From NCBI GenBank assembly GCA_966250385.1, contig CBINHC010000005.1, positions 234,616 through 298,615 on the forward strand: 64,000 nt of DNA. Direction: 5' to 3'. Under the pieces are notes generated by a model that was given only the letters and a program-made list of their open reading frames with translations, did no database searches and was not told the origin of the DNA. A program made the position numbers and the translations under genes. This DNA comes from DASWTL01 sp966250385 (GTDB lineage Bacteria > Bacteroidota > Bacteroidia > Sphingobacteriales > Sphingobacteriaceae). Every line of letters starts with the position of its first letter. Positions within the stretch are counted from its first letter, which is position 1. Positions 8,926 to 17,808 of the stretch are shown piece after piece.

Positions 8926-9876
8926 ATGACGACAATGCTGCGACGACTCCGGTTGTCCTATATGGTTTACAATTTCTTCCGAAAACGGGAACTGGTCTAC
9001 AACGAAAGGAACTATAAGCGTCTCGGGCTGAAGAAAAAGTATTATTCTCCGGTATCCAGCCGCGATTTTGCGCGGTTAGGGCCGGTTCCCGAGCCCGAGC
9101 CGGTCACACGGGCAAGCTTCGAACGGTGCGCCCTGTTTCCTCAGCTCACCGAGACCGACAGGCAGAGCCTGGAAAACTTCGACACCAACGGTTTTGCCAT
9201 CATCAGGGGATACCTGCCGGCAGACCAGGTTGATGCCGTCAACAGAGAGATCGATGAGCTGCTGAACCGGAAGAAACTCCGGTTCTATAACAACAGCAAG
9301 ATCTTCGCGGCCATGCATTTCTCCAGGCTGATCAACAGCATCGGCCGGAATAAGCATCTCAATGAACTCCTGACCGTTCTTCTCCGGGGGACACCGTTCC
9401 TGTTCGGGAGCATGAACTTCCGGATGGGCAGTCAGCTGGCCTCGCATTCCGACAGCATCCATATGACCACCTACCCGCTGGGCGGCATGATGGGCGTCTG
9501 GCTCGCGCTTGATGATATCGATGAAGACAACGGGCCGCTGCATTATTTCCCGGGAAGCCACAAACTGCCCTACTACCTGAACGCAGACTATGATAACGAG
9601 GGCAATACCTGGCTGATCGGCGACAAGAACTATGAAGCATATGAAAAGATGCTGCAGGGAAAGATCGAAGAACTGCAGCTGAAGAAACAGCTTTTCACGG
9701 CGAAAAAAGGCGACCTCATCATGTGGCATGCCAACCTGATCCATGGCGGCGAACCCCATCTGAATAAAGAAAAGACCCGGAGAAGCATGGTCTTCCACTT
9801 TTACAAGGAAGATGCGATCTGTTACCACGAGATCACCCAGCGGCCCGCTATCCGCGGTAAACACGTGACCCGATAA
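8926..9876 (+). CDS. Phytanoyl-CoA dioxygenase (PhyH) family oxygenase
   Basis: A 316-residue Fe(II)/2-oxoglutarate dioxygenase. LENFDTNGFAIIRGYLPADQVD near residue 85 is the PhyH entry motif. The iron-binding H-x-D lies in ASHSDSIHM, the distal His in ANLIHGGEPH, and an Arg for 2-oxoglutarate in KTRRSMVFHF. PhyH enzymes hydroxylate aliphatic or sugar carbons. In this cluster it may modify a sugar or an acyl group of the polymer; this is inference. It lies 28 bases after the methyltransferase and 16 before the initiating transferase. Confidence 0.85.
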   Translation: MTTMLRRLRLSYMVYNFFRKRELVYNERNYKRLGLKKKYYSPVSSRDFARLGPVPEPEPVTRASFERCALFPQLTETDRQSLENFDTNGFAIIRGYLPADQVDAVNREIDELLNRKKLRFYNNSKIFAAMHFSRLINSIGRNKHLNELLTVLLRGTPFLFGSMNFRMGSQLASHSDSIHMTTYPLGGMMGVWLALDDIDEDNGPLHYFPGSHKLPYYLNADYDNEGNTWLIGDKNYEAYEKMLQGKIEELQLKKQLFTAKKGDLIMWHANLIHGGEPHLNKEKTRRSMVFHFYKEDAICYHEITQRPAIRGKHVTR

Positions 9877-9892
9877 ACTGACCGTCCGACGG

Positions 9893-11278
9893 ATGCAAAA
9901 CAGGTTCTTATACGGCGTTTGCTTCTTCCTGGCGATCGCTGATCTCCTGCTGATCAACGGTGCGTTCCTCCTGGCATGGCTGGTCTGTTATGCCGGACCG
10001 CTGCTGGAGACCTACCGGCACCAGCTGGTCAACCTGAACCTGATCTGGGTCCTGTCGGCGCATTTCCTGCAGCTGTACCATAAAGATAACATCCGGAACA
10101 TCGAGCAGGTCCTGCGCAGCACATGGAAAAGCCTTGCCGCTCATATGGTGCTCTTAACGACTTCCATCGGAGTCCTCGGGGAGATGACGGCACCGGTGAA
10201 GTTCCTGGCCTGCTTTTATGGCCTGTGCATAGCCGCCTTCCTGATCAGCCGGTTCATAATCACGGCACTGGAAACGGTCCTGACCCGGAGGTACCGGATC
10301 AGGAAACCGGTCGCCGTGATGGGAGTCAATGACACGGGTATCCGGCTTGCCGCATTCTTTGAAGGGAACAACCGGCAGTACGCCTTCCAGGGATTTCTGG
10401 AAGAAAACGGGGACTCCTATTATGTGGACGAGTCCGGGAACCTCCTTCCGGCGGCGTGTGAACAGATCAGGAAAGCGGCCGCGCGCAATATCCAGGAAGT
10501 CTACGTGTCCCTTTCGCCCGACCGGATGAATGAGGCGCCCCGCCTGTTGCAGGAAGCCGAAAAACAATGCGTCCGCCTGAAGTTCGTGCCGGATTTCAGC
10601 GGCGCCCTCAACAGCAGCTACCGCGTGAGCTACCTGGGGGACATCCCGGTCATCAGCATGCGGAAGGAACCTCTGGAGAACATGGAGAACCGGTTTCGCA
10701 AGCGCCTGGCCGATATCCTGTTCAGCCTGGCGGTTATCATCGGGATTCTGAGCTGGCTGTTTCCCCTGATCGCCCTGGCCATCAGGCTGAACAGCCCCGG
10801 ACCGGTCCTGTTCCGGCAGCTCCGGAACGGCCGCAGCAACAAACCGTTCTATTGCTTCAAGTTCCGGAGCATGCGGATCAACGCGGAGTCGGACATCCGG
10901 CAGGCAAGCCGGGATGACGACCGGGTGACCTGGGTAGGGCGGTTGCTCAGGAAGACCAGCCTGGATGAGCTTCCGCAGTTCTTCAATGTATTGTGGGGCG
11001 ATATGAGCGTGGTCGGTCCGAGACCGCATATGCAGAAGCATACCGAACAATACCGGTCCATTATCAACCGCTATATGGTACGGCATTATCTTAAACCGGG
11101 AATCACCGGCTGGGCCCAGGTCAACGGATACCGGGGCGAAACCAGCCAGGTCGTCCTGATGGAAAAACGGATCGAGCACGACATCTGGTACCTGGAGAAC
11201 TGGTCCATGATGTTGGACGTCAGGATTGCTTTTCTAACGGTCATTCACCTGCTGCGCGGCGGGAAAAACGTCTACTAA
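9893..11278 (+). CDS. wcaJ: Undecaprenyl-phosphate sugar-1-phosphate transferase (WcaJ type)
   Basis: A 461-residue initiating transferase. Four hydrophobic segments lie in residues 1-125, a CoA-binding-like domain at 140-260, a fifth membrane segment at about 280-305, and the bacterial sugar transferase domain follows: PVLFRQLRNG, FKFRSM, KTSLDELPQFFNV, MSVVGPRPH and KPGITGWAQVNGYRG. It transfers a hexose 1-phosphate, usually glucose, to undecaprenyl phosphate to start repeat-unit synthesis at the inner membrane. As the last plus-strand gene it closes the cluster, converging on minus-strand genes. Confidence 0.93.
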   Translation: MQNRFLYGVCFFLAIADLLLINGAFLLAWLVCYAGPLLETYRHQLVNLNLIWVLSAHFLQLYHKDNIRNIEQVLRSTWKSLAAHMVLLTTSIGVLGEMTAPVKFLACFYGLCIAAFLISRFIITALETVLTRRYRIRKPVAVMGVNDTGIRLAAFFEGNNRQYAFQGFLEENGDSYYVDESGNLLPAACEQIRKAAARNIQEVYVSLSPDRMNEAPRLLQEAEKQCVRLKFVPDFSGALNSSYRVSYLGDIPVISMRKEPLENMENRFRKRLADILFSLAVIIGILSWLFPLIALAIRLNSPGPVLFRQLRNGRSNKPFYCFKFRSMRINAESDIRQASRDDDRVTWVGRLLRKTSLDELPQFFNVLWGDMSVVGPRPHMQKHTEQYRSIINRYMVRHYLKPGITGWAQVNGYRGETSQVVLMEKRIEHDIWYLENWSMMLDVRIAFLTVIHLLRGGKNVY

Positions 11279-11379
11279 AACTGTTCGTCGTCCTCATTTA
11301 CCCGCGCCGCCTCAAAGAGGCAATATAACATCAGGCAGAGGACCAGGAATAAGGTGGTGAGCGTGATCATACTATTCAT
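11275..11379 (-). CDS. Candidate 34-residue single-pass membrane microprotein
   Basis: On the minus strand an ATG at 11379 opens a 34-codon frame ending TAG at 11275. The product starts MNSMITLTTLFLVLCLMLYC, one membrane-spanning helix, and ends with an acidic tail VNEDDEQF. The frame overlaps the stop of the convergent WcaJ-type gene by four bases and sits upstream of nothing else. Composition is what a real small membrane protein would show, but no family is recognised and no strong promoter box was found, so this remains a candidate. Confidence 0.4.
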   Translation of the reverse strand: MNSMITLTTLFLVLCLMLYCLFEAARVNEDDEQF

Positions 11380-11501
11380 TATAGGTGCATACCGATACGA
11401 CCAATAATGGTACCACCTGCGGAACCCGCCGGTCGATTGTTGATTATGTGATAGGAAACGTGCAGCTTTTGAACAGAACTGTGCCTGATTTCGCTGTTTG
11501 C

Positions 11502-12791
11502 TTAAGCCTGACGCAGTCTCAGACAGATCTCCTTCAGCCGCCTGCCGAACTCGAAAACTTCGGCGAAGGTGTTGTATAAAGGTACGGGACTGATCCTGAT
11601 CACGTCCGGTTCGCGCCAGTCACCCACGATCCGCTGCTCCACCAGCTCATCAAAGATCCGCTTTCCGTTCATGGTAGCGATGACCGAAAGCTGGCAGCCC
11701 CTTTCACCGGCGCTGGCCGGCGTTATGATCCGGAGAAACTCGCCGTCCATTGACTGATTTACATCACGGATCAGAAATTCTGCGAAACCGGTCAGTTTCG
11801 TGCTTTTCTCCCGTAAGACTTCCATCCCGCCGGCTTCCTTAAAGATCTTCAGCGAAGCCTTATGCGCAGCCAGCATCAGTACCGGGCTGCAGCTTACCAT
11901 CCACCCTTCAGCACCCGCTTCAGGGACAAAGCCTTTTTCCATCAGGAACCGGGTCTTCTGCTGATATCCCCACCAACCCGCGAACCGGTTCAATCCGCTG
12001 TGGAAATGTTTCTCATGTACAAAGACGCCGCTGATCCCGCCCGGGCTGCTGTTCATGTACTTATAGGAACACCAGCATGCAAAGTCAACGCCCCAGCCGT
12101 GCAGGTTCAGCACCACATTTCCGGCGGCATGCGCCAGATCAAAACCCACCATGGCGCCCGCAGCGTGACCCGCAGCGGCCACTTCCTTCAGATCGTATAA
12201 CTGGCCGGTATAGTAGTTGATGCCACCAAGGAGAACCAGTGCCAGCTCCTCTCCGTGCTCCCGGATGGCAGCCACAATATCGTCATGCCGTAATGTTTCC
12301 TCCCCCGGCCGCGGGAAGACCTCGACGATCACCTCTTCAGGAACCAGTCCATGGAACCGTACCTGGCTCTCGACCGCATATTGATCGGACGGAAAAGCGC
12401 CCCCCTCCATCAGGATCTTTTTTCGTCTGCCTTCGGGCCGGTAAAAGCTGACCATCAGGAGGTGCAGGTTCACCGTGAGGGTGTTCATGACCGCCACTTC
12501 CGAAGGCAGCGCCCCGACGAGGGGCGCCAGCAGCTCCTGCATTTCCCGGTGGTAATGCATCCACGGAGTCTCCCCTTCGAACCAGCCTTCCACGGCCAGG
12601 TTCTCCCAATTGTCCAGCTGTTCCTGAATATAGGTTCTCGCAGACCGCGGCTGGAGCCCCAGCGAGTTTCCGCACAGATAGATGATCTCCCGGCCCTGAT
12701 GGCGCGGGATCAGAAACCGGTTCCGGAACTCTTTTAGGGGATCCTGCTGATCCAGCGTACGGGCAAACGCTTCGGAGTTGATGAATTGCAT
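11502..12791 (-). CDS. kynU: Kynureninase
   Basis: A 429-residue PLP enzyme starting at the ATG at 12791 (MQFINSEAFARTLD); a longer frame to 12884 runs into the neighbouring gene without homology. Diagnostic segments are IYLCGNSLGLQP, AVMNTLTVNLHLLM, GFDLAHAAGNV and CSYKYMNSSPGG, where the Lys forms the PLP Schiff base. It cleaves kynurenine or 3-hydroxykynurenine to (hydroxy)anthranilate and alanine, in tryptophan breakdown or NAD synthesis. No other kynurenine-pathway gene is nearby. A near-match -7 box, TATTATTG, lies at 12796-12803 on the minus strand, just before the start. Confidence 0.95.
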   Translation of the reverse strand: MQFINSEAFARTLDQQDPLKEFRNRFLIPRHQGREIIYLCGNSLGLQPRSARTYIQEQLDNWENLAVEGWFEGETPWMHYHREMQELLAPLVGALPSEVAVMNTLTVNLHLLMVSFYRPEGRRKKILMEGGAFPSDQYAVESQVRFHGLVPEEVIVEVFPRPGEETLRHDDIVAAIREHGEELALVLLGGINYYTGQLYDLKEVAAAGHAAGAMVGFDLAHAAGNVVLNLHGWGVDFACWCSYKYMNSSPGGISGVFVHEKHFHSGLNRFAGWWGYQQKTRFLMEKGFVPEAGAEGWMVSCSPVLMLAAHKASLKIFKEAGGMEVLREKSTKLTGFAEFLIRDVNQSMDGEFLRIITPASAGERGCQLSVIATMNGKRIFDELVEQRIVGDWREPDVIRISPVPLYNTFAEVFEFGRRLKEICLRLRQA

Positions 12792-12832
12792 GTGCCAATA
12801 ATACGAAAAAGAGGCTGTTCCCCGGGAAAGAG

Positions 12833-13885
12833 CTAATTTTTCAGACGGTAGCCGCGCAGCTCCTGATCTATTTTCCGGTTCCACTCCTGCTGCCTCACGG
12901 GATCGCTGCCGTGGCGCGTCTCTGCGTCATACTGTTCCTGGAGCCGGGTCAGCCGGCGAAGTGTTTCCAGGTAGTGCGGTCCCATAAACCCTTCGTAGCT
13001 ATCCGGAGTGAGCGAGGCAGCCAGGATCTCGCTTTTGAAGCGTTCCGACTGGATCTTCGCCAGGTCGAAGTGTCGTTGCTCATGGTTCAGTGCATAGGTG
13101 TTCCGGTTATCGGGACGGACCCACGAAGCGCTTTTCGGAACAAACACCCTGGTGGTGATGGTCACCTCGACCACCCCGTTCCTGACGGCACGCTCCTGGT
13201 CAAAGCCAAACCCAGCAAAAACCTCGGCGGCAAACCGGCTGCTTTTAGGGGAATCCCGGAAATCGTCCCACGTGAGCGGCCGGTCCGCTGCATAATACAC
13301 CGTGTCCTCATGTTGCTCCGCATAATCCCTGAACCGGAACTGCACCGCCCGCGCCAACAGGACATTCGTGGCCGATTGCCGGGCCATCCACGTCTTAAAA
13401 TCCTTCATTCCGTTGTCCAGCGCCTGGTTCACGGCCGATAAAGGAACGGAAGAAGCGGCCGGTCCCCTTAAATAGACCGCCTGTCTGCGGATGGTGGTCA
13501 GCGGCTGCAGCTCATGTTCCTTCTGCAGAAGGAACCGCAGTGTGACGGCCACCTGCCCCCGGATCCTCCCTCCAGCCTGCGGCGTCTCGGTGAGGCTGAG
13601 TTCGCGGACCTGCACGACCACCTGGTGAAAACCCTTCCCGGCCGGAAAAGCTTGCCGGATCCGGTCCCGGATTTCCGTCATGCCCGCACCGGCCAGTGCC
13701 ACTGACCTGCCGCTCTCCGCGTCCTGCACGATCCGGAGGGCATGCTGATCCCGACGGGCATCCTCTACGGCGGAAATACAGAATCCCTGGTCGGGCTCTG
13801 CCTCCGGAACAGCGGATGAAGCGCCTGTGAAAAGCCGGGTGAGCACCATCGCGACCAACAACCGGAAAAAGGAGGAATGCAGCAT
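12833..13885 (-). CDS. Secreted DUF922-like putative metalloprotease
   Basis: A 350-residue protein with a signal-peptide-like N-terminus (FFRLLVAMVLTRLFTGASSA). The C-terminal half contains PLTWDDFRDSP and the motif HEQRHFDLAKI, an H-E-x-x-H zinc-binding pattern typical of DUF922 proteins (putative Zn-dependent proteases). The N-terminal half shows no family I recognise. It is likely periplasmic or outer-membrane associated. The gene precedes kynU on the same strand with 41 bases between, but a functional link is not evident. Confidence 0.78.
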   Translation of the reverse strand: MLHSSFFRLLVAMVLTRLFTGASSAVPEAEPDQGFCISAVEDARRDQHALRIVQDAESGRSVALAGAGMTEIRDRIRQAFPAGKGFHQVVVQVRELSLTETPQAGGRIRGQVAVTLRFLLQKEHELQPLTTIRRQAVYLRGPAASSVPLSAVNQALDNGMKDFKTWMARQSATNVLLARAVQFRFRDYAEQHEDTVYYAADRPLTWDDFRDSPKSSRFAAEVFAGFGFDQERAVRNGVVEVTITTRVFVPKSASWVRPDNRNTYALNHEQRHFDLAKIQSERFKSEILAASLTPDSYEGFMGPHYLETLRRLTRLQEQYDAETRHGSDPVRQQEWNRKIDQELRGYRLKN

Positions 13886-13950
13886 ACTGGTTAGTAAACG
13901 GTTAGCGCTTCTGCCTTATTATGGCTTGGCGGCGGCCGGACACGCCACAG

Positions 13951-14349
13951 TTACTTTCTGACAGCGGTGACGATCGTGCCTTGCTGCGACATGGTCTGAA
14001 AGACCAGCTCCCGGTCGCCGAGACTGTTTACGCGGAAGGGAAACTCGCGGGTGGTGCCGCCTTCCAGGTCCTCTTGGTACCGGATCAGATTCCCTTCGAT
14101 CCTGAATTTTCCCTTTGACAGCCGTTTCCCGCCCCACCAGATGATCAGACTGTCTGACCGGGTAAAGGTGATCGAGGCGGATTCGGCGGCAAGTGCTTCG
14201 GCGTCCAGGTCCTCCTCGGGGGCAGACGGAGTGACTACCTTCACATATTTCCAGGATCCATACAGTTCCTCCGGATCAACCGAAGAACTGCAGGCGGAAG
14301 AACATAAAGCTGCGGACAGGAATAATACATAAGCGGAACATTTCGGCAT
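13951..14349 (-). CDS. Lipocalin-like lipoprotein
   Basis: A 132-residue protein with a lipoprotein signal ending in a Cys near residue 20 (ALCSSACSSS). The body has ELYGSWKYVKV at the start of the mature protein and a run of short beta strands (ITFTRSDSLII, KGKFRIEGNLIRY), the pattern of small lipocalin-like lipoproteins in Bacteroidota. Expected in the outer membrane. Function unknown. Confidence 0.75.
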   Translation of the reverse strand: MPKCSAYVLFLSAALCSSACSSSVDPEELYGSWKYVKVVTPSAPEEDLDAEALAAESASITFTRSDSLIIWWGGKRLSKGKFRIEGNLIRYQEDLEGGTTREFPFRVNSLGDRELVFQTMSQQGTIVTAVRK

Positions 14350-14414
14350 GGCGGCTAAACTAGGAAATTGTACGGAAGGAACCAGAGGCCGGACAGGTTT
14401 GTGCCGGATCTTTC

Positions 14415-14870
14415 CTATTTGGTTTCAATGATCACCCGCCAGCTGGGAATATGGGCCTTCACGATCCTGACGTGGCTGTGGTGCAGCTCGTCCTCATGGT
14501 CCAGCTCGCTGTCGGCCGATATGGTGGTCAGCAGATTCCGGGGCGGCTCAACCTCCAGGATGGAGTAGGTCCGTAAGGCCAGCCGGATAAAGGTGGTGAT
14601 GGCTTCCGCCGCCTCAAGTTCATTGTAGATATTCAGCACCAGTTTGAGATCCTCTGCGAAGGGTTCTACCGATGACGATACATAATAGGCCAAATTATTC
14701 TGGAAATTCTGGGGGCCGGTCGGGCTTCCGAAATAATAATAGTCGGAAAAACTGATCCACCGGTATCCGTCAAACCGCCAGGGCCGGAAGTTACCGCACT
14801 CCGTATCCGACAATTTCATCATCAGAGCCTCCACATCGCGAAATATCTCAATCCTGGGGATCGCGTCCAT
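14415..14870 (-). CDS. Hypothetical protein, 151 residues
   Basis: A soluble, acidic protein without signal peptide or membrane segments. It is rich in aromatic residues in its first half (WRFDGYRWISFSDYYYFG) and has a helical middle (YNELEAAEAITTFIRLALRTY). I do not recognise the family. It lies between a lipoprotein gene and kdsB, which is divergent from it; codon use looks like that of its neighbours. Confidence 0.65.
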   Translation of the reverse strand: MDAIPRIEIFRDVEALMMKLSDTECGNFRPWRFDGYRWISFSDYYYFGSPTGPQNFQNNLAYYVSSSVEPFAEDLKLVLNIYNELEAAEAITTFIRLALRTYSILEVEPPRNLLTTISADSELDHEDELHHSHVRIVKAHIPSWRVIIETK

Positions 14871-14966
14871 TCCAAAAATCAGCGTTTCCTAAAATTTCCA
14901 GATCTTTTATTGGAGGTTTAACAACCGGACGGCCGTTAAGTTGAGAACCGGGTACGGCTTTATTCT

Positions 14967-14974
14967 TACCTTAG
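14967..14974 (+). promoter_or_regulatory. Candidate -7 box of kdsB
   Basis: TACCTTAG, followed by CGG, lies 15 bases before the kdsB start and matches the Bacteroidota -7 consensus TAnnTTTG at seven of eight positions. A TTG at 14941 is 23 bases upstream, wider than the usual 19-21. Confidence 0.4.
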
Positions 14975-14989
14975 CGGCAAAAAAATACC

Positions 14990-15736
14990 ATGAAAGTCCT
15001 GGGAGTTATTCCTGCACGCTTTGCCTCGACCCGTTTTCCGGGTAAACCGCTGGCCGATATCGGCGGAAAATCCATGATCCGCAGGGTCTATGAACAGGCC
15101 CGGCGCTGCGCTTCCCTCGAGCAGGTGGTAGTTGCCACCGATGATCAGCGCATTGCGGACCATGTTTCCGGCTTCGGGGGCCTGGCGGTTCTGACCGGCT
15201 CTGAGCACCAGAGCGGTACCGACCGCTGTGCGGAAGTCGCACGCCTGCTTCCGGAATATGACGTTTATATCAATATCCAGGGCGATGAACCTTTCATCGA
15301 TCCCAACCAGATCGCAGCCGTCGCCGCCTGTTTCCGTTCAGCCGGTACGGTCCTGGCTACCCTGATCAAAAGGATCAGCAGTACTGAAGAGCTCCTGAAT
15401 CCCAATACCCCCAAGGTGGTGATCAATACGCGTTCAGAAGCGATCTACTTCAGCCGCAGCCCGATCCCCCATTTCAGGGGCGCGGAACCCGGCAGCTGGC
15501 TCGGCGGACACACCTACTTCAAACATATCGGCATTTACGGTTACCGGAAGGATACGCTGCAACAGATCACGGCGCTCCCCGTTTCCAGCCTGGAAAAAAC
15601 AGAAGCGCTGGAGCAGCTCCGGTGGATTGAAAACGGATTCAGCGTCCGCGTGGCGGAGACCGATGCGGAGACCCAGGCGGTGGACACCCCGGAAGACCTG
15701 GAACGGATCCGTGCGCTATTCAGCCATCTCTTCTGA
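14990..15736 (+). CDS. kdsB: 3-deoxy-manno-octulosonate cytidylyltransferase (CMP-KDO synthetase)
   Basis: A 248-residue nucleotidyltransferase, the normal family length. It starts MKVLGVIPARFASTRFPGKPL, the CTP-binding loop, and has QGDEPFI at about residue 97 and the SRSPIPH segment typical of KdsB. It activates KDO with CTP for lipid A core synthesis in the cytoplasm. Its presence shows an LPS-making Gram-negative host. It is monocistronic or paired with the following gene (67-base gap). Confidence 0.97.
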   Translation: MKVLGVIPARFASTRFPGKPLADIGGKSMIRRVYEQARRCASLEQVVVATDDQRIADHVSGFGGLAVLTGSEHQSGTDRCAEVARLLPEYDVYINIQGDEPFIDPNQIAAVAACFRSAGTVLATLIKRISSTEELLNPNTPKVVINTRSEAIYFSRSPIPHFRGAEPGSWLGGHTYFKHIGIYGYRKDTLQQITALPVSSLEKTEALEQLRWIENGFSVRVAETDAETQAVDTPEDLERIRALFSHLF

Positions 15737-15803
15737 GACGGCGGTCCCGTCCTGTTGAAACACTGCGGCTTTTATACTGTTAATTGTATAAAACCTGAAA
15801 AAC

Positions 15804-16535
15804 ATGACGAACGGTAATCTAGCTGAAAAACTGGGAACCTTTAAGGTTCCCCTCCCGACGAACGAACAGACCAATGTGAATAATACGGAACGCGTGCTTT
15901 CCATCGCTTCCGGCTCCTTCATCTTCTATAAAGCCCTGACCAATATCGTCAGTCACCCGTTAATCGCGCTGCAGGAAGCCGCTGTCGGCGGTTACCTGAT
16001 CTACCGTGGTGCCACCGGTTACTGTCCGCTGTACGCCCGCATGGATAAGGATTCGACGGATGTGCAGCCGGTTACCATTACCGAACGGTTCGTGGTCAGC
16101 CGCCCGCGAGACGAAGTCTATGCATTCTGGCGCAGGCTGGAGAACCTTCCGCGGTTCATGAAACACCTGGCCAAAGTTGATGAAAAGGATGACAAGCGCT
16201 CCTACTGGGTGGCCAATATACCCGGAGAACTGATGACCGTCAGCTGGAATGCCGAAATTACCCGTGAAGAAGAGAACAGCTACATCGGCTGGCAGTCGGT
16301 CGACCATTCCATGGTGGACAATGCCGGAAAGGTAGAGTTCAAGGACGCGGTAAGCGGTGCCGGAACGGAGCTGAATATTGAACTGAGCTATTTCCCGCCG
16401 GCCGGGCACATCGGTCGCGGCATCGCCTCACTATTTAACGGAATGTTTGAAAAGATGGTGCGGGACGACGTTACAAACTTCAAGCATTATGTCGAGGGCG
16501 AAGAATACCAGACGTTTGCGACCTCCAAGGTGTAG
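15804..16535 (+). CDS. SRPBCC (polyketide cyclase-like) protein with N-terminal DUF2892-type segment
   Basis: 243 residues. Residues about 25-80 form two weakly hydrophobic helices (VLSIASGSFIFYKAL, LIALQEAAVGGYLIYRG) like the DUF2892 inner-membrane motif. Residues 90-235 form an SRPBCC/START-like domain beginning ERFVVSRPRDEVYAFWRRLENLPRFMKHL, with YIGWQSVD and VEFKDAVSGAGTEL. This fusion is common in Bacteroidota and in other bacteria, often stress-related; ligand unknown. A strong terminator follows. Confidence 0.85.
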   Translation: MTNGNLAEKLGTFKVPLPTNEQTNVNNTERVLSIASGSFIFYKALTNIVSHPLIALQEAAVGGYLIYRGATGYCPLYARMDKDSTDVQPVTITERFVVSRPRDEVYAFWRRLENLPRFMKHLAKVDEKDDKRSYWVANIPGELMTVSWNAEITREEENSYIGWQSVDHSMVDNAGKVEFKDAVSGAGTELNIELSYFPPAGHIGRGIASLFNGMFEKMVRDDVTNFKHYVEGEEYQTFATSKV

Positions 16536-16559
16536 CGTTTCTTTACCGTGAAAAAAAAG

Positions 16560-16596
16560 AAGACCTGTAAGCTGTGACTTTACAGGTCTTTTTTAT
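16560..16596. terminator. Bidirectional intrinsic terminator
   Basis: AAGACCTGTAA (16560-16570) pairs with TTACAGGTCTT (16580-16590) around a nine-base loop. T runs follow on the plus strand and an A run precedes the stem, so it can stop transcripts from both the SRPBCC gene and the convergent lipoprotein gene. Confidence 0.9.
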
Positions 16597-16611
16597 TGAA
16601 CAGGATAAAGG

Positions 16612-16800
16612 TTAATAAACGCTGTCGGTTACCGAAGATGAGGTATCAACGGTCACCCCGGTGGTATCCGCTCCGGCCCCCAGGGTCGATGAATCACCGG
16701 AATCTCCCTCTCCGGGTACTTTTTCAGGACTACTGTTACAGGAGGCCACCAGCAGGGCAACGGCGATGGCCAGAAATCGGATGCTCAGGTACTTTTTCAT
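16612..16800 (-). CDS. Small lipoprotein, 62 residues
   Basis: The N-terminus MKKYLSIRFLAIAVALLVASC is a lipoprotein signal with the lipobox VASC. The mature part is about 41 residues, rich in Ser, Thr, Asp and Gly and apparently unstructured. Such small lipoproteins are common in this phylum and have no assigned role. It sits downstream of an OmpA-domain lipoprotein gene on the same strand with 32 bases between, so co-transcription is likely. Confidence 0.75.
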   Translation of the reverse strand: MKKYLSIRFLAIAVALLVASCNSSPEKVPGEGDSGDSSTLGAGADTTGVTVDTSSSVTDSVY

Positions 16801-16832
16801 ATGATCACGTTTGTAGTTTAACTTTCAGCCGG

Positions 16833-17681
16833 TTATTTGGCCTGCGGACTTTCCAGCAGCTTGAAGAACTGATCCAGTTCAGGAAGGATCACGATCCGGG
16901 TCCTGCGGTTCTGCGATTTTCCCGAAGCGGTATCGTTGGATGCGACCGGCACGTACTCGCCGCGGCCGGCAGCGGTCATTTTCGACGCCGGAATTCCGTA
17001 CTGGTTCTGCAGGATCCGCACAATGGCCGTTGCTCGCTTGACGCTCAGGTCCCAGTTATCCAGGAGAACTCCCTGCCGGAAGGGAACGTTGTCCGTATGC
17101 CCTTCGACCATGAACTCGATATCCGGCTGATTCTTCAAAACCCTGGCCACTTTACCCAGGACCTCCTTGGCCCGTTCCGTAACTTCATACTTCCCGCTCC
17201 GGAACAGCAGCTTGTCTGAAATATCAATATAGACCACGCCTTTATCGACCTTGATATTGATATCCTTGTCATCCAGGTTACCTATGGCGCCCTTCAGGTT
17301 CATCACCAGGGCGAGATTCAGCGAGTCCTTGCGTGAAATGGCCGATTGCAGATCCTTGATGTAGGCGTCTTTTGCGCCGATGTTTTCAAGGGATTTCTGA
17401 ATGCTTTCGGCCTGCGAGCTCGAGATGACGGACAGATCCTTCAGCTGGTTCAGCATCTGGTCGTTATTGGTTTTCTGGGTCCGGAGCTGTTCGTTCAGCA
17501 TCCTGATCTGGGCAATGTAGTCCCGGGAAGAATCCCGGCAGGTCTGATACTGATTCATCAGGACGCGGTAGTTGCTGTCTAAGCTGCTATAGCGGGATTC
17601 TGCTTCCCGGAGTTTTCTGGTCGCGCATGATGACAGCAGGAATGCCGCCAAAATGAATGAAATAAATAATCTGCTTTTCAT
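16833..17681 (-). CDS. OmpA-family peptidoglycan-binding lipoprotein
   Basis: 282 residues. A lipoprotein signal ends LLSSCATRK; residues 25-140 form a coiled coil (SRYSSLDSNYRVLMNQYQ onwards); the C-terminal OmpA domain runs from KVDKGVVYIDISDKLLFRSG to the end, with EFMVEGHTDNVPF, LSVKRATAIVRIL and SQNRRTRIVILP. The domain binds peptidoglycan and the lipid anchor sits in the outer membrane, so it probably tethers the envelope. Confidence 0.9.
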   Translation of the reverse strand: MKSRLFISFILAAFLLSSCATRKLREAESRYSSLDSNYRVLMNQYQTCRDSSRDYIAQIRMLNEQLRTQKTNNDQMLNQLKDLSVISSSQAESIQKSLENIGAKDAYIKDLQSAISRKDSLNLALVMNLKGAIGNLDDKDINIKVDKGVVYIDISDKLLFRSGKYEVTERAKEVLGKVARVLKNQPDIEFMVEGHTDNVPFRQGVLLDNWDLSVKRATAIVRILQNQYGIPASKMTAAGRGEYVPVASNDTASGKSQNRRTRIVILPELDQFFKLLESPQAK

Positions 17682-17808
17682 ACGTGTGGATTATGGTTAT
17701 CAGATAGATTCGGGATGATCCTGCAATTATTATGCAACTTTTCCCCCGGGTAAAATAAACCGGGACCGTGCATGCCGGAATAGCCTGATTTTTGCGTTAT
17801 ATAGCAGT

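Noticed and set aside
10154..11179. 341-codon minus-strand frame across the WcaJ-type gene
   Set aside because: A mirror frame of a clear sugar-phosphate transferase; no motif or family pattern.
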